Part shown: in pieces, positions 1 through 9,836 of the stretch
How the letters are laid out: each line of letters starts with the position of its first letter
How positions within the stretch are numbered: the stretch's first letter is position 1
Origin: Sphaerolaimus hirsutus
Taxonomy: Eukaryota; Nematoda; Chromadorea; Monhysterida; Sphaerolaimidae
Assembly (NCBI GenBank): GCA_964036195.1
Contig: OZ038450.1
Coordinates: forward strand, 33,807,197-33,871,196
DNA length: 64,000 nt
Direction: 5' to 3'
Notes under the pieces: model-generated
What the model was told of the DNA's origin: nothing
What the model saw: only the letters and a program-made list of their open reading frames with translations
The model's database searches: none
Made by a program: the position numbers and the translations under genes

Positions 1-787
1 GGCTTCACACATGAAAAATATTTCATATGTATCACACAAAAATGGTTGAATAATCACATTTTTGTCGTCACAGTCATCACAGTGTAAACGCTGTCTAACT
101 GTTTGTTGAAGTTGCCTGCCCATTTCTTTGCTGAGGGTCTAAGGCGTTTGTCCCGTCCTTCTAGAATATGAAGTACGTGTCGAATATCCTGTAAAATATA
201 CCAGTTTGTTCAAGGGTCGTTCACACGGTTTCCTGTGCCGACAACAAAAATGGAGTTAGAAAGTTCCATAATTCCGGAATAAAGTTTCATATCTGCGGGA
301 AAAGCCAGTGAAGTATACTCACTACTTAAGTTTACAGACATGCCAATTTGCACATAATTTGAACCTATCCTTCAAGACTTATAAGCATTTGAATATGAAT
401 TTCAGTTGTCGGTTCGGTTTCAAAACGAAAACCGAACCGACAACTAAGATTCATCTTCAAATGCCTATAATTCGTGAACGACATGCTCAAATTATCTGCA
501 AATTGGCATGTGTGTACACTCAAGTGGTGAGCACACTTCACCGCTTATTCTAGCAGATATGGAACTTAATTCCAGAATTATAGAACTTTCTAACTCAATT
601 TTTATGTCGGCACAGAAACCGTGTGAACGTTTAATGTTTAAAATGTACCAGACAAAGATCGTACAAAATGTTGAACGTTCAATAATAAAATTTTTCTTGT
701 ATTGATTTACACTCTCATGACAATTGGCACGACACTTTACACTAATTGGATCACCCCTGGCCTCCAAACTCGATTAATCCCCCGCAG
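1..787. repeat. Region with a 0.4-kb fold-back MITE and no recognised exon
   Basis: Positions 218-629 form an inverted repeat. The left arm starts CGTTCACACGG and includes a GTGCCGACA block; the right arm is its reverse complement, ending CCGTGTGAACG at 629. The arms also share CAGATATGGAAC-like and GAAAGTTC blocks. A 40-bp inner palindrome made of ACCGAACCGACA-type sequence lies near 400-445. This is a non-autonomous fold-back element. The 5' exon(s) of the MRPL30-like gene should lie in or before this region, but I could not identify one. Confidence 0.6.
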
Positions 788-1439
788 CCCGATGGGTCTA
801 CAAACAGTACCGAAACCTGGACAGAGCATTCCCAGACCTGGACATAAATTACACCAAAACGCCATACGATTACGACAAAAACAAGGCGACCCCCGAACAT
901 TTTCCATTCAAATTGGACGGCCCCCCGCCAAAATTGTGGGTCGGCTGGATTTATAAGTCGAGGCACAGATATTCTAGGCATTATGAGAGCGTTATTGAGA
1001 GTTTGTTTGGGCAGGATTGGATGGTGGGTTGGGAATTTTATGTTTTAAATTTATTTTGAACGGATATTGTACCCTGGGGGGGGGGGCGTCGCACTCTGTA
1101 AAGTGTCAACTGCTTTATGTCATCCAAAATGTCGAAGTTCAGCATATAAAATCGTTTCTGTTTTTTTATTGACATTTTACACGGCATTGGACACTTTACT
1201 TACAGGGTGCGGGACTGCCCCCATAAAATCAGTCTGTTCGCATCAATTCTCAGCCGGGACGGATGCAAGTGTTCAAAAACACGGCGGACATAAATCGACG
1301 CCTGTGGGAAATCAAACATTTGATAGAACTGCAGCCGGTGACCTTTCCCCATGGGGAGCCAAATAAGGAGGATATACCCTATGTTAGGGTGGATCCCAGT
1401 GGTGGGGTTGAACGTTTATTTTTTTTGTTGTGGAGATAA
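788..1439 (+). CDS. MRPL30: Mitochondrial ribosomal protein uL30m (MRPL30-like), last two coding exons
   Basis: Structural protein of the large mitochondrial ribosomal subunit. Two exons are visible: 788-1023 (acceptor CCGCAG, donor ATG|GTGGGT) and 1254-1439 (acceptor TCTCAG, stop TAA 1437-1439). The junction is phase 0. The first exon carries KLWVGWIYKSRHRYSRHYES and the second VFKNTADINRRLWEIKHLIE. These align with the uL30 pattern of a basic 'IKS..R' strand followed by 'V.KN...N..L..VKHLI', which is the basis of the name. The first exon starts with two bases of a split codon and has an in-frame TAA just upstream, so at least one 5' exon with the start and targeting peptide is missing. The 230-nt intron contains an introner-family copy whose end lies 31 bp before the acceptor. 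The identification is by recalled family pattern, not by search. Confidence 0.75.
1074..1222 (+). mobile_element. Introner-family copy inside the MRPL30 intron
   Basis: The left end is CTG followed by a G-run and CGTCGCACTCTGTAAAGTG; the right end is CACTTTACTTACAGGGTGCGGGACTGCCCCCA. Both match the family's terminal repeats (CACCCTGTAAA / TTTACAGGGTG), but the left terminus is overgrown by a poly-G tract. The gene uses splice sites outside the element (1024 and 1253), so here the element is only intron filler. Confidence 0.7.
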
Positions 1440-1497
1440 ATTCATTGTTGGTTTGAGGTTTAGGTAGGGCGCTAATGGAACCAGTTCAGTTCATCTG

Positions 1498-1787
1498 GCG
1501 GCAGTTCCGTACCCTGTAAAGTGTAATTTCATATAAAATGTCAATCAAAACAGAAAAGAGAATATTTAATTACAGAAATTTTTGCACTTTGCATGACAAT
1601 TGACTGGCACCTGGGGTCACTCCCAGACCCTGTAAAATGACAATCGTCATTGTCACTGGCAAAGTGTCAAAAGTCAAATATAAAATAACAAATTTTGAAA
1701 TGGTGTTTTGACATTTTTCAAGACATTTTACATGCCTTTTGGAACTTTGCAGGACTTTTGACATTAGACAAGGTTTGGGAGTAGCAC
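1498..1787 (-). mobile_element. Two introner-family copies in tandem sharing one CTG target
   Basis: Copy one spans 1498-1610 (left GCGGCAGTTCCGTACCCTG, right GACTGGCAC). Copy two spans 1614-1787 (left GGTCACTCCCAGACCCTG, right GAGTAGCAC). CTG stands at 1495-1497, 1611-1613 and 1788-1790, so each copy is flanked by CTG and the middle one is shared. A third left end, GTGCCATTTCCGCAAGT, follows at once at 1791. Its right end could not be found before 2083. Confidence 0.7.
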
Positions 1788-2083
1788 CTGGTGCCATTTC
1801 CGCAAGTAGTCTAGTAGTGTTTAGTCAAGTGACAAGTGAACCTTCAAGCGTTATTGGAATTGATAGATGGAAGTACTTGACTTACCATTATCCAGGCGAC
1901 CCCTACCGAGAATTTTAATCTACTATCCCTAACCCCCCTCCCAAATCGGCCAGCTATCTACCTATCTGGGGCTTTTCTTTATTTTTTTGAGAAACTACCA
2001 CAATTTTCGCTCAGAATCGCTATTTTTCATACCTTTTTATATATTTTACCTACAAAATCACTAGTTCATGTGTCTAACTGCCC

Positions 2084-3365
2084 AAGGACATAGCCAGGGG
2101 GGGCGGGGGGGGGCGGCCGCCCCCCCTTCCAGGGGCAGACCAAAAAATGTGCCAGAAATGGTACTTTCAGAAGACGATTTGAGGCATCTAGTTCCGAATG
2201 TCGGTAAAGACCAAAGTGTAAAAAAATGAGTTAAGTGCGGATCTGTGATAAGTGCACTTATTTCTTCATGATAGCAAAAGAATTTTTTCAATATCTTATA
2301 CCGTTCCCGAGATATATATATGCCGATTTTTAGAAAAAACAAAAAAAATCATCCGAAACAGGGTATCTCCACCCTCAAATTGGAAAAAAGTCACTCGAAA
2401 CAGGGTATCTCCAAAAAGAGCCACCAAAAATTTCACTCGAAACAGGGTATCTCCACCAACGGAAAAAATCATCCGAATTACGGTATAGATTTGACGCAAA
2501 CAGTCCAAATTCCCATACAAAACAGAAAAAATCATCCGAATTACGGTATAGAATTCCAAACCAGTTTTTGAAAAAAATCATCCGAAACAGGGTATCTCCA
2601 AAAAAATCTTTGTCGGAAACAGGGTATCTCCAAAAAGTCTTTGTCCGAAACAGGGTATCTCCACTGCTCTGGGTAAGAAATTTGCTCTCAAGTTGATCCA
2701 GCGGGTGATGGGCCAGCAGAACGGCAGCACAACCGGGCCTGTTGATCCCATTGACTAAGTGGAGATACCCTGTTTCGAGTGATTTTTTTGAAAAAAATCA
2801 CTCGAAACAGGGTATCTCCACTGAATCTGCTGACCTGCTATCAATCAAATCATCATAACTCTAGCTATATACGCCGGCCGCAGGGTTTAAAATATGGAAA
2901 ATGTAGACAATTCCATAAGCTTTTCAAAAAGTTATGGGCAAGACTTGTCACTTTAAAGTTGCCCGCTCGGGCCAACTTTGAATTTTCAAATGCAATTTTG
3001 AAAAAACCTAAAATGATGGAGATACCGACATTCGGAACTAGATGCCTCATTTTGTCGACAGTTTGAAAAAATTTTGCACGCAAGTGCGCATTTTCCTTTC
3101 ACAACATATATTTTCGTCTGGCCGGTCACAGCGGCATCAAAGCCAGTAAAAATGGACTCAATTCGTGTCCATGTCGCTGTATAATCCAGACGTATACAGC
3201 TGTTTTGGCGCCAATGCCAACGCCAGTGGCGCCATGGCGTGGCGCCAGCGCCATGGCGCCATTCCCCTACTACAGGTTTGAAATTTTAGGGGGGGGGCGC
3301 TGCCCCCCCGTTCGCCGGGCTCCGTATACAATCCCCCCCGCTCAAAAATCCTGGCTACGTCCCTG
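2084..3365. mobile_element. Non-autonomous element with 'GGACGTAGCCAGG' terminal repeats and G/C tracts
   Basis: The left end carries GGACATAGCCAGG followed by a G-rich tract. The right end carries a C-rich tract, CTCAAAAATCCTGGCTACGTCC. The same termini recur at 11988-12380, 32948-33382 and 37411-37856, so this is a dispersed family. Subterminal GGCGCCATGGCG-type palindromes and a TTTGCGCGCAAATTTT-like stretch are also shared between copies. No transposase is visible. Confidence 0.6.
2340..2825. repeat. Minisatellite of CCGAAACAGGGTATCTCC units
   Basis: Units of about 24-30 bp built on AAATCATCCGAAACAGGGTA plus TCTCC recur, some with GAATTACGGTATAG instead. The array is interrupted at about 2660-2760 by unrelated sequence, and one unit is inverted at about 2760-2780. 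It lies inside the surrounding TIR element. Confidence 0.7.
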
Positions 3366-3681
3366 GAACTGCCTATTTTCAGCTATTTTTGTACTATATG
3401 TGCTTATATTTATACCCATTTTTCGCCTACTTTTACCGATTTTTCTTCCTTATACACCTTGAAAAAGCATATATATTGAACCCCCGCAACCCCTCGCCCA
3501 ATTTTTTTTCCAGCTATCCGTCTCGGAAGCCACTCAGCTATCTGTCCAACCCCCCGGAAATCTAAAATAACCCTGAACAAGTTCATTTACCCGAATACAC
3601 ACTCTTTGATTTTATCAAGTATCGAACAACACAAGCCACAAGCCTCACAGCAATCTGAAACACCTACTAAAATACTCATCA

Positions 3682-3897
3682 ATGTTTAAAAAACGCGATT
3701 TCGAAAAACCAGGCGCCGTGACATTCGATCGAAAAACGGCCATCACAGAGGAAGCATTAGAACCAGAAAAATCAGCACTGGGTCGAAAATTGTTGACTGC
3801 CAGAGAAATGACCAGCAGAGCCACTTCGCGCTATGGAAAGTGCTTGCACGTGAATGAGGATGAAGTTTGGACCGATGCCAACGAAAGTCACGTGTGA
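3682..3897 (+). CDS. Possible small exon or 71-aa ORF, not recognised
   Basis: An ATG-to-TGA frame of 71 codons encodes a charged peptide (starts MFKKRDFEKPG, contains RKLLTAREMTSRATSRYGK, ends DEVWTDANESHV). The frame is open about 70 nt further upstream after a TGA, and a CCTCACAG acceptor sits just before, so this could also be a terminal exon. It is not inside an obvious repeat, unlike its surroundings, and looks compositionally protein-like. I do not recognise the family, and it may not be a gene. Confidence 0.3.
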   Translation: MFKKRDFEKPGAVTFDRKTAITEEALEPEKSALGRKLLTAREMTSRATSRYGKCLHVNEDEVWTDANESHV

Positions 3898-5019
3898 TTC
3901 TGTGCAAAAAGTTGTTTTGTATTTATTTAGAGCAAGTGTTTAATGAATAGACTCCGCGCTCTGATGGTCTTGATTGGGTGAAATCGTGAGACTTTGAATG
4001 AAATGGGACTACCGTCGTTCTAGCAGTTGACAAAATGTCGTAAATTAAAAGGTTGGAAAATTGGTAGATAAAAATACAACCACAATTTTTAAGTTTGACA
4101 ATGATAATGATGTGGTGGCCTCCAAAATTTAGCTCTCTCGTAAGTGTCGATTTACAAACGACCGTGTTAGTAGTCATCTAGACCCCATTGGGGTGGGGGC
4201 ATAAATGAGCCACGGGGTTATCACGCGTAGGTGAGTAGCGGCCGGGGGATTAGACGACATGTGCTCTTTGTACCTGGTGTATGTGCATGTATTTATGCAC
4301 CCTGTGTGCTGTGCACAATTTCGCTGTAAATACGCGGTTATTTCGATCTAAAAATAAATTCAATGATTTACACTAAATACACAAATATTTGTGCAAATCG
4401 AGAATTTCGCGGCTACTTTGCCACGCCCCCCAATGTAAAAATATTAATCTATTTGCAAATCTAAAATAAATCAAATACGCATGCGATCTCAAGCCAGTGC
4501 CACTAATAGCCCGGCGCTGCTGATCTAGTTGCCCAACCCTCTGCCCGCTGTTCATCTCACCAGGGGCACACACCAGCCGTAGATTGATACCAGACCTGCG
4601 CCGAAAAAGCCTGTCATCTGGCACCCGTGTCGCCGCTTTTAATAGAACAAGCAAACGGCGCCAACTGACCCTTTCATTCATTTGAGGCACCATCAAAATC
4701 AACAGACCAACAAACATCTCATTGCCGCCATCACACAGGTGTCAATTCCTCAAGAAGACAAGTGTGAAGAAAAGTGGCAAGCGGTCAGTTGGAGGAACTG
4801 TTGTGACAACTAGTGTCAACTCGCACTCAACTTTCATTGAAAAATTCACTTGAAACAATTATTTACGTAATCTGCAACGTGACTCGCCGCACATAACTTC
4901 TTTTCAAGTGTCAGCTTGTGGAATTAAGCCCAGATAAAATTGGAAGTTCAGGCAAACAATAAAATATCAGAACAACCAAACAGGCCAAAGAAACACCCTA
5001 AAATCAGTGCAGCCCAAAA
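3898..5019. other. Intergenic stretch, no supported gene
   Basis: I see no exon that I can tie to a family. A 114-codon minus-strand frame (4717-4373) ends in a good donor-like CCTG|GTGAGAT near 4563, but its peptide is unrecognised and I do not call it. The part next to 5019 is the 3' flank of EEF1B. Confidence 0.4.
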
Positions 5020-8000
5020 TCAAATCTTATTGAAGGCAGCCACGTCGACGGATTGCACGAAATCTTCCATTTCAGTGATTTGTTCCTCCAGCCAATCGAT
5101 GCTAACTTTTTCATCCTCAACCACGCAACCGATTTGCAGTTTTTTGATGCCAAAAGCCACCGGGACTAATTTGCCTGAGACCGGCGAGCGTTTTGTGGAC
5201 AACATGCGGGTGGCGCTCAAACAACATGCGTGTAATACGCGGAAAGTTCAATTAACTCTGCAGACAGACCCACGCCCCGTGAAAGAATGCTGAATACGTT
5301 ACCCAACGCCGCATAAAAATATACCGCGTGCGGAAATATACACATACAGCCACCGTATTTCCTCGAAATACCCCCGGGGGTTTTGTTTTTTCATAGTAAG
5401 AATTTTGAGGGGGTATTTCGAGGAAATACGGTACTTAAAATTTAGCCATAAAAATGTCAAACATGAAAAGCGGCGAACCCCCTTGCAAATATGGGTCCCG
5501 GGCGACTCACAGACCCTGTAAAATGCCATGCAAATTGCCAAAAGTCATGTAAAATCCCATGAAAATTACCAAACGTGCAGTTAAATAAAATAAAAATTAA
5601 ACATTGTGCCTGCGCACACTAGTCTTCACACGAAATTTGGAAAACTCATAATTCAGCTTATAACGCACTTGAGTTTTCTACAATGAGTTGGCCGTTAACT
5701 ACAGTTGACGGAGATTAAAAATGACTCATTGTGGAAAACTCAAACACATTTAAAGCTGATTTATGAGTTTTTGAAATTTCGTGTGAAAACTAGTGTGCGC
5801 AGGGCCATTGTGCAAGACATTTTCCAGGGTCTGTGAGTGGCTCAGGGAAAACAAGTGGGTGCAGGGAGCAGAACGGACCGGCGCCCCAGAGCAGTCCCTC
5901 GGTGGCGATCTGCCTGACGGCGTGCTCCAGCTGCGCCATGTCCACCTCGTCGTCCCACGGCTTCACGTCCAGCACCACCGACGACTTGGCGATCGGCCCC
6001 GGCTCTGGGGGGAGCGCTTTCTTTAGTTTTTCATAAAATGCCCAGCCATTTCTTAATTTGCATATTTCACACTCAAAACACACTGCACTTCGCAGCAGCG
6101 CAGCCAGGTTTAACTTCTTTTTTTGAACTTTTTGTTGATTTTAACCTTTAAAACACGATTTTGAATTATATATCAGGGGTCTCCAATGGGGGGTGTTGGC
6201 GCATACCAATCGGCAAGCTATCTCCAACCCGCCCCCCAATCAGCCAGCATTTGGAGCAATTTGTGGGACATTTTACCCCAAATTTTGGTCAAAATAGCTT
6301 ATTTTAACCCCATTTTACTAAATCAAAGAATAAAAATGCAGCTATCCACCCACCCGGAGGAGCTATTTACTATTCATAAAACCCAGAAGAAATTATCAAA
6401 CTTTGGAGACCCGAAAAAATAGAGCAAACCAACTCTTTGATTTCTTGGCGGCATAAGCCTGCAGGCGTTCCTGCTTGATGCGTTCCTTTTCCTCATCATC
6501 CTGCAAAAACAGTTTAATATTTGTTTGTATACTCGGCAGACATCACACACTTACTATGGATACCTACCATAGCCCATCTGAATAATGGACACAAATTAGA
6601 CAGTTTTTCATCATAATATTTAGTTTTGACTATAGAATAATCTATTACAAAATTTATCACATGATTTTATTCATTAAATTTTGGTATGACTCTGCGTATA
6701 CTTTGCGGTCCGCTGTGGGTCTGAAAAAAGGTTAATTTTTTTAATTTTTAGCCACATGGAACATGCAAAATTTGAAGATCAATAATTTGGGTATTTCATG
6801 ACCGATTTCGTTCGTTTGACTTTTATTATGATCATAAATGTTTGAAGAGTTCATTTTTGAAGTCAAATTTGCTATTTACAATTTGCCATAAATCGATTTG
6901 GCCCAATTTCAGAATGCAAAATTTTGAGAAATTTTTTTTATTTGAACATGCTATCTCGTACTCTTGGTCGAAAGATACACTGTACCAAAAGAATCATATC
7001 GATATCTCTTTCCAATAAAAAGTTAGAGCACTTCAGACTTCCGCCTCCCATTCATACAATTACCCGCATGAAGAACAATGTGTGCAAAATCAAAACTCCA
7101 TATCTCGACCGATTTTTGCCAATGAACACTTAAAATGATTAGAATAATCTGGAGATTGTATATTTCATTATCAGATTATCTATATGAATTTTCATCATGA
7201 CAATTTCATCCAAGAGTTCGCATTATTAAGTTGTATGGGAAGTCTGATAAAATATATGCATAATTTGAAGAAGAAAAGCAATACCCATGTTATTCTGATC
7301 ATTTTAAGTGTTCATTGGCGAAAATTGGTGGAGAAATGGTCGAGGTATGGAGCTTCGATTTTGCACACATTGTTATTCATGTGGTTAATTGTATGCATGG
7401 GAGTGGGAGGTTTGAAGTGCTATAACTTTTGATTGGAAAGAGATATCGATCTGTTTATTTTGGTACCGTGTTTCTCTCGATCAAGAGTACGAGATAGCAT
7501 GTTCAAAAGAAAAAATTTTGCATTCTGAAATTGGGTCAAATCGATTGATGGCAAATTGTAAATCGCTAATTTGAGTTCAATAATGAACTCTTCAAACATT
7601 AATGATCATAATAAAAGTCAAACGAACAAATCGACTGTGAAATAGCCGAGTTTTTGAGATTCAAAGTTTGCATGGTCCAGGCGGCACACAATAGTTTACT
7701 TTTTTTCAGACCCACCCTATCTCGGGACTATTCGAGGATGCCCTCGATTTTCATGTTAGCCCCGACCTGAAACCATATTATATTCAAATTTCAACAATTT
7801 TCGCCAAGCGGGTCCGGAGATATAAACATGTGCTGACTGGCGAGACTCCCCCCCAATGCTACCCGTAAAATCCCCTATGTTTACAGCTCGGTTTACAGCG
7901 AGAAAAGCGTAAAATTAGTAAAGAAAAGTTTGATGTAAAATTATATCTAAATTATTTCATGTATTCTTTTATTTCAAGCCATTTTTAAAAAAACTTACTT

Positions 8001-9227
8001 AATTGAAAGAAATTATAGAAACTAGTTCCGCTCTAAAAAATTGACTTTAAAATAATCCAGATGCCTAAATTTTTATTTGCATCCTCAATACCATATCCAC
8101 CTCGCACACCCCCTAAAAAGTAACCCCCAAAGCTCAAAGGAAACCCCACCTCGGCGGTAGTATGGCGGGACTGACCAAAATATCGGGGGGGGGGGGGTTG
8201 GCATGGTTTCTTTTTTTTACCTCGCCTAATTTTTCGTTTTTGGTTGGAGGTTGATATTTAAAGAAGTGGGTAAACGGGGGAGTCGTTCCGGCATATCGAC
8301 GACGCCATAGGTCGCTGAGAACCATGACGTCATTGATATTAAATTTTTACCATAATCAGGGACGCATGTACATGCACTCAGCCACATGATTAGCACTGAG
8401 CGCATGCAGTTTTTTAGTAATTATCATGTGCACTGCACCCGCGCACATGTCGTGCCGCGCGAATTATAAATGGGCCGCGCACAGGTGCCTCCACTCAGTC
8501 GTTTTACTCGCTCAGCGTTGACCAAACCGTAGTCGGTCAATGCTGAGTGGGTTTATGTGCCAGAACAATATTTGGCTGACTGCGACAGCGCATGGCGCGC
8601 GTCATGCGTTATCGCAGTCAGCCAAATATTTTTCTGGCACGAGCGTAAAACGCCTCGCAGACTGGCGATGCAGTTGCCACCCACCTCTTCATCATCGGAT
8701 CCAAACAGGTCCACCTCCTCCTCCTCCTCCTCTTCCTTGGCATCCTTCCCTTTGGGGGGTGCGCCCGCAGAGGGGCCCGCCTTGGGCCAGGCACCCCTCT
8801 CTGAGTCACTGAAGCTGGCAATGTTCTTGTACCAGCGCTGCGCGTGCGGGTGCTTCGTGCCAGGGGCTGATTTCACTTGCTTGAACAGGGCACTGTCCAG
8901 GTCGCACGGGGTCCACCTGGGATTGGGCCATTTTTGAGGGTACATTAAATTTCCCAACTTTGCTGTACGGTAAACCCCCCCCCCCCCAGTAGCCAACTTA
9001 ATAACATTCACCGACTCATAGAATATAATACATTGCCCATTTTTCAACATACTAAATAAGTTAAAAACTCGATACAAACGAGCATCTAAATACGCAGCAC
9101 ATTGTATCAATCCGATGGCATTGCAATTTCAGGTTATCTTTATAAAATAAATTAACCCGTTGAGGTAAGGGGACGTAGCCAGGAACGAGTTCAGCCCATC
9201 CACGTTGTTCGCATCGAAAGCGGCCAT
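5020..9227 (-). CDS. EEF1B2: Translation elongation factor 1-beta (eEF1B-alpha), nucleotide exchange subunit
   Basis: Guanine-nucleotide exchange factor that reloads eEF1A with GTP during cytosolic translation. Five exons on the minus strand: 9227-9157, 8916-8685, 6500-6434, 6016-5879 and 5174-5020. Phases match (2, 0, 1, 1) and the total is 220 aa, close to the usual 225. Exons 1-2 give the short GST-C-like N-terminal domain (MAAFDANN..., [10 protein letters not shown]). Exon 2 ends in the acidic patch with the casein kinase II-type site DLFGSDDEE. Exon 3 is the charged linker. Exons 4-5 are the catalytic EF1-GNE domain with [26 protein letters not shown] and the C-terminal VDVAAFNKI. The exon 4 acceptor (AAAG|CG) is unusual but needed for the frame. 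Introns hold a fold-back element, an introner and the structured RNA candidate described separately. The gene is divergent from PFDN5. Confidence 0.95.
5352..5433. repeat. 82-bp palindromic MITE, ACCGTATTTCC ends
   Basis: ACCGTATTTCCTCGAAATAC at the left is mirrored by GTATTTCGAGGAAATACGGT at the right. The same terminal sequence bounds a longer element near 18276-19487. Tc1/mariner-pogo MITEs often have ends of this type; the class is inferred. Confidence 0.6.
5488..5850. mobile_element. Introner-family copy in EEF1B intron 4, split by a hAT-like insertion
   Basis: The left end has GACTCACAGACCCTGTAAAATG and the right end has CATTTTCCAGGGTCTGTGAGTGG. The copy lies about 30 bp inside the intron; EEF1B uses its own donor GCCG|GTCCGT at 5878. 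The interior is interrupted by the element at 5610-5805. Confidence 0.7.
5610..5805. mobile_element. hAT-like MITE with 8-bp TSD
   Basis: The ends are CTGCGCACACTAG and CTAGTGTGCGCAGGGC, with inner inverted CACACGAAATTT. It is flanked by direct repeats CATTGTGC at 5602-5609 and 5806-5813. An 8-bp duplication is the hAT hallmark. Related ends occur at about 37250 and 37930. Confidence 0.75.
6017..6433. other. EEF1B intron 3, nothing recognised
   Basis: AT-rich intron sequence between coding exons 3 and 4. No open frame or clear repeat beyond short CCGCCCCCC-type tracts was supported. Confidence 0.4.
6718..7718. mobile_element. 1-kb fold-back element in EEF1B intron 2
   Basis: Long imperfect inverted repeat centred near 7218. 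For example, TTCGTTTGACTTTTATTATG at 6811 pairs with its complement ending at 7626, and GGTCTGAAAAAAGG at about 6718 pairs with CTTTTTTTCAGACC at about 7715. No transposase remains. The core motif 'CACTTAAAATGATCAGAAT' type resembles parts of 33500-33700 and 35553-36752, suggesting one dispersed family. Confidence 0.65.
7719..8464. other. EEF1B intron 2 remainder, nothing supported
   Basis: I see no exon here. The stretch contains a G11-13 run near 8182 and a C-rich complement, and no convincing open frame. Confidence 0.4.
8465..8500 (+). promoter_or_regulatory. TATA box plus TCAGTC initiator, antisense inside EEF1B
   Basis: TATAAA at 8465-8470 is followed by TCAGTC at 8495-8500, placing the initiator A 32 nt from the TATA T. 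This spacing and the TCAGT motif match the arthropod-type RNA polymerase II core promoter. It reads on the plus strand, opposite to EEF1B, directly into the structured segment at 8500-8670. Confidence 0.4.
8500..8670 (+). ncRNA. Candidate structured RNA: three-way junction with a 38-bp hairpin
   Basis: P1: CGTTTTAC (8500-8507) pairs with GTAAAACG (8645-8652). P2: CTCAGCGTTGACC (8511-8523) pairs with GGTCAATGCTGAG (8535-8547), 12 of 13 matched. P3: the arm 8557-8594 pairs with 8603-8640, about 35 of 38 paired around an 8-nt loop. A further small hairpin CGCC...GGCG follows at 8651-8666. The upper half of P3 has the size of a pre-miRNA. It could instead be a fold-back DNA element; no target duplication was found. 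Confidence 0.35.
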
Positions 9228-9836
9228 TTTTGAACGATTTCAAGGGGGTTTAAAAGTGCGCAATGAGTTATTTTAACAAAAATCCTTCGGCGCCTCGGAC
9301 ACGTTTTATTCTTTTTTTACCACAATTTTCTCACGAAACAGGTGAAAAAGTGATGTCACTAAAAGTGATAGTTACATTTGTATAGTTATCTCCTACCATA
9401 CAGATTTTTTTCCGTGGGAAAGTCCAATTACCCCGATACGTGTGCCCTGGAATCAACGTAGCCAAATTCTGTGCGGTTTCGATTAAGAAATTACAGTTTG
9501 GAGATTCAGAAACATAAAAAAGTTGCGAAAAATTGCAATGATTCCCTGAAAAAGTTGCAAATAATTTTTGCAAAAAATATTATGGCTAATCGGACGGCGG
9601 AATATCGGATCATATTCATTGAATTGCACCTGACACGGTTTTTATTGCGATAATTCACAGAATATATAAATTTTCATAAATTAATTCAATTTTTATCAGC
9701 TTAGGGAAATGTGAAAGGTTGCCGAACAATCCGCTTTGCATTTCACCGAAATTTCTACGCAAAATATGATTTGCAATTGAATTTTATAAAAAAGGAAAAA
9801 TATTTCGATTTCAATCGCGATCTCGATCAATTTGTG
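9228..9836. promoter_or_regulatory. Divergent promoter region of EEF1B and PFDN5
   Basis: These 609 bp separate the start codons of EEF1B (minus) and PFDN5 (plus). No clear TATA box was found close to either start, so both may be TATA-less housekeeping promoters. Two genes of protein synthesis and folding sharing one promoter region would fit co-expression, but this is inference. Confidence 0.45.

Noticed and set aside
4373-4717. 114-codon minus-strand frame
   Set aside because: Ends in a plausible donor, but the peptide has no recognisable domain and no partner exon was found.
8553-9110. A single 185-aa protein from the long minus frame
   Set aside because: Only 8916-8685 is exon (EEF1B exon 2); the rest reads through introns on both sides.
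9165-9185. GGACGTAGCCAGGA as a transposon terminus
   Set aside because: It matches the TIR family by chance; the bases are coding (SFLATSP in EEF1B exon 1) and no partner end exists.
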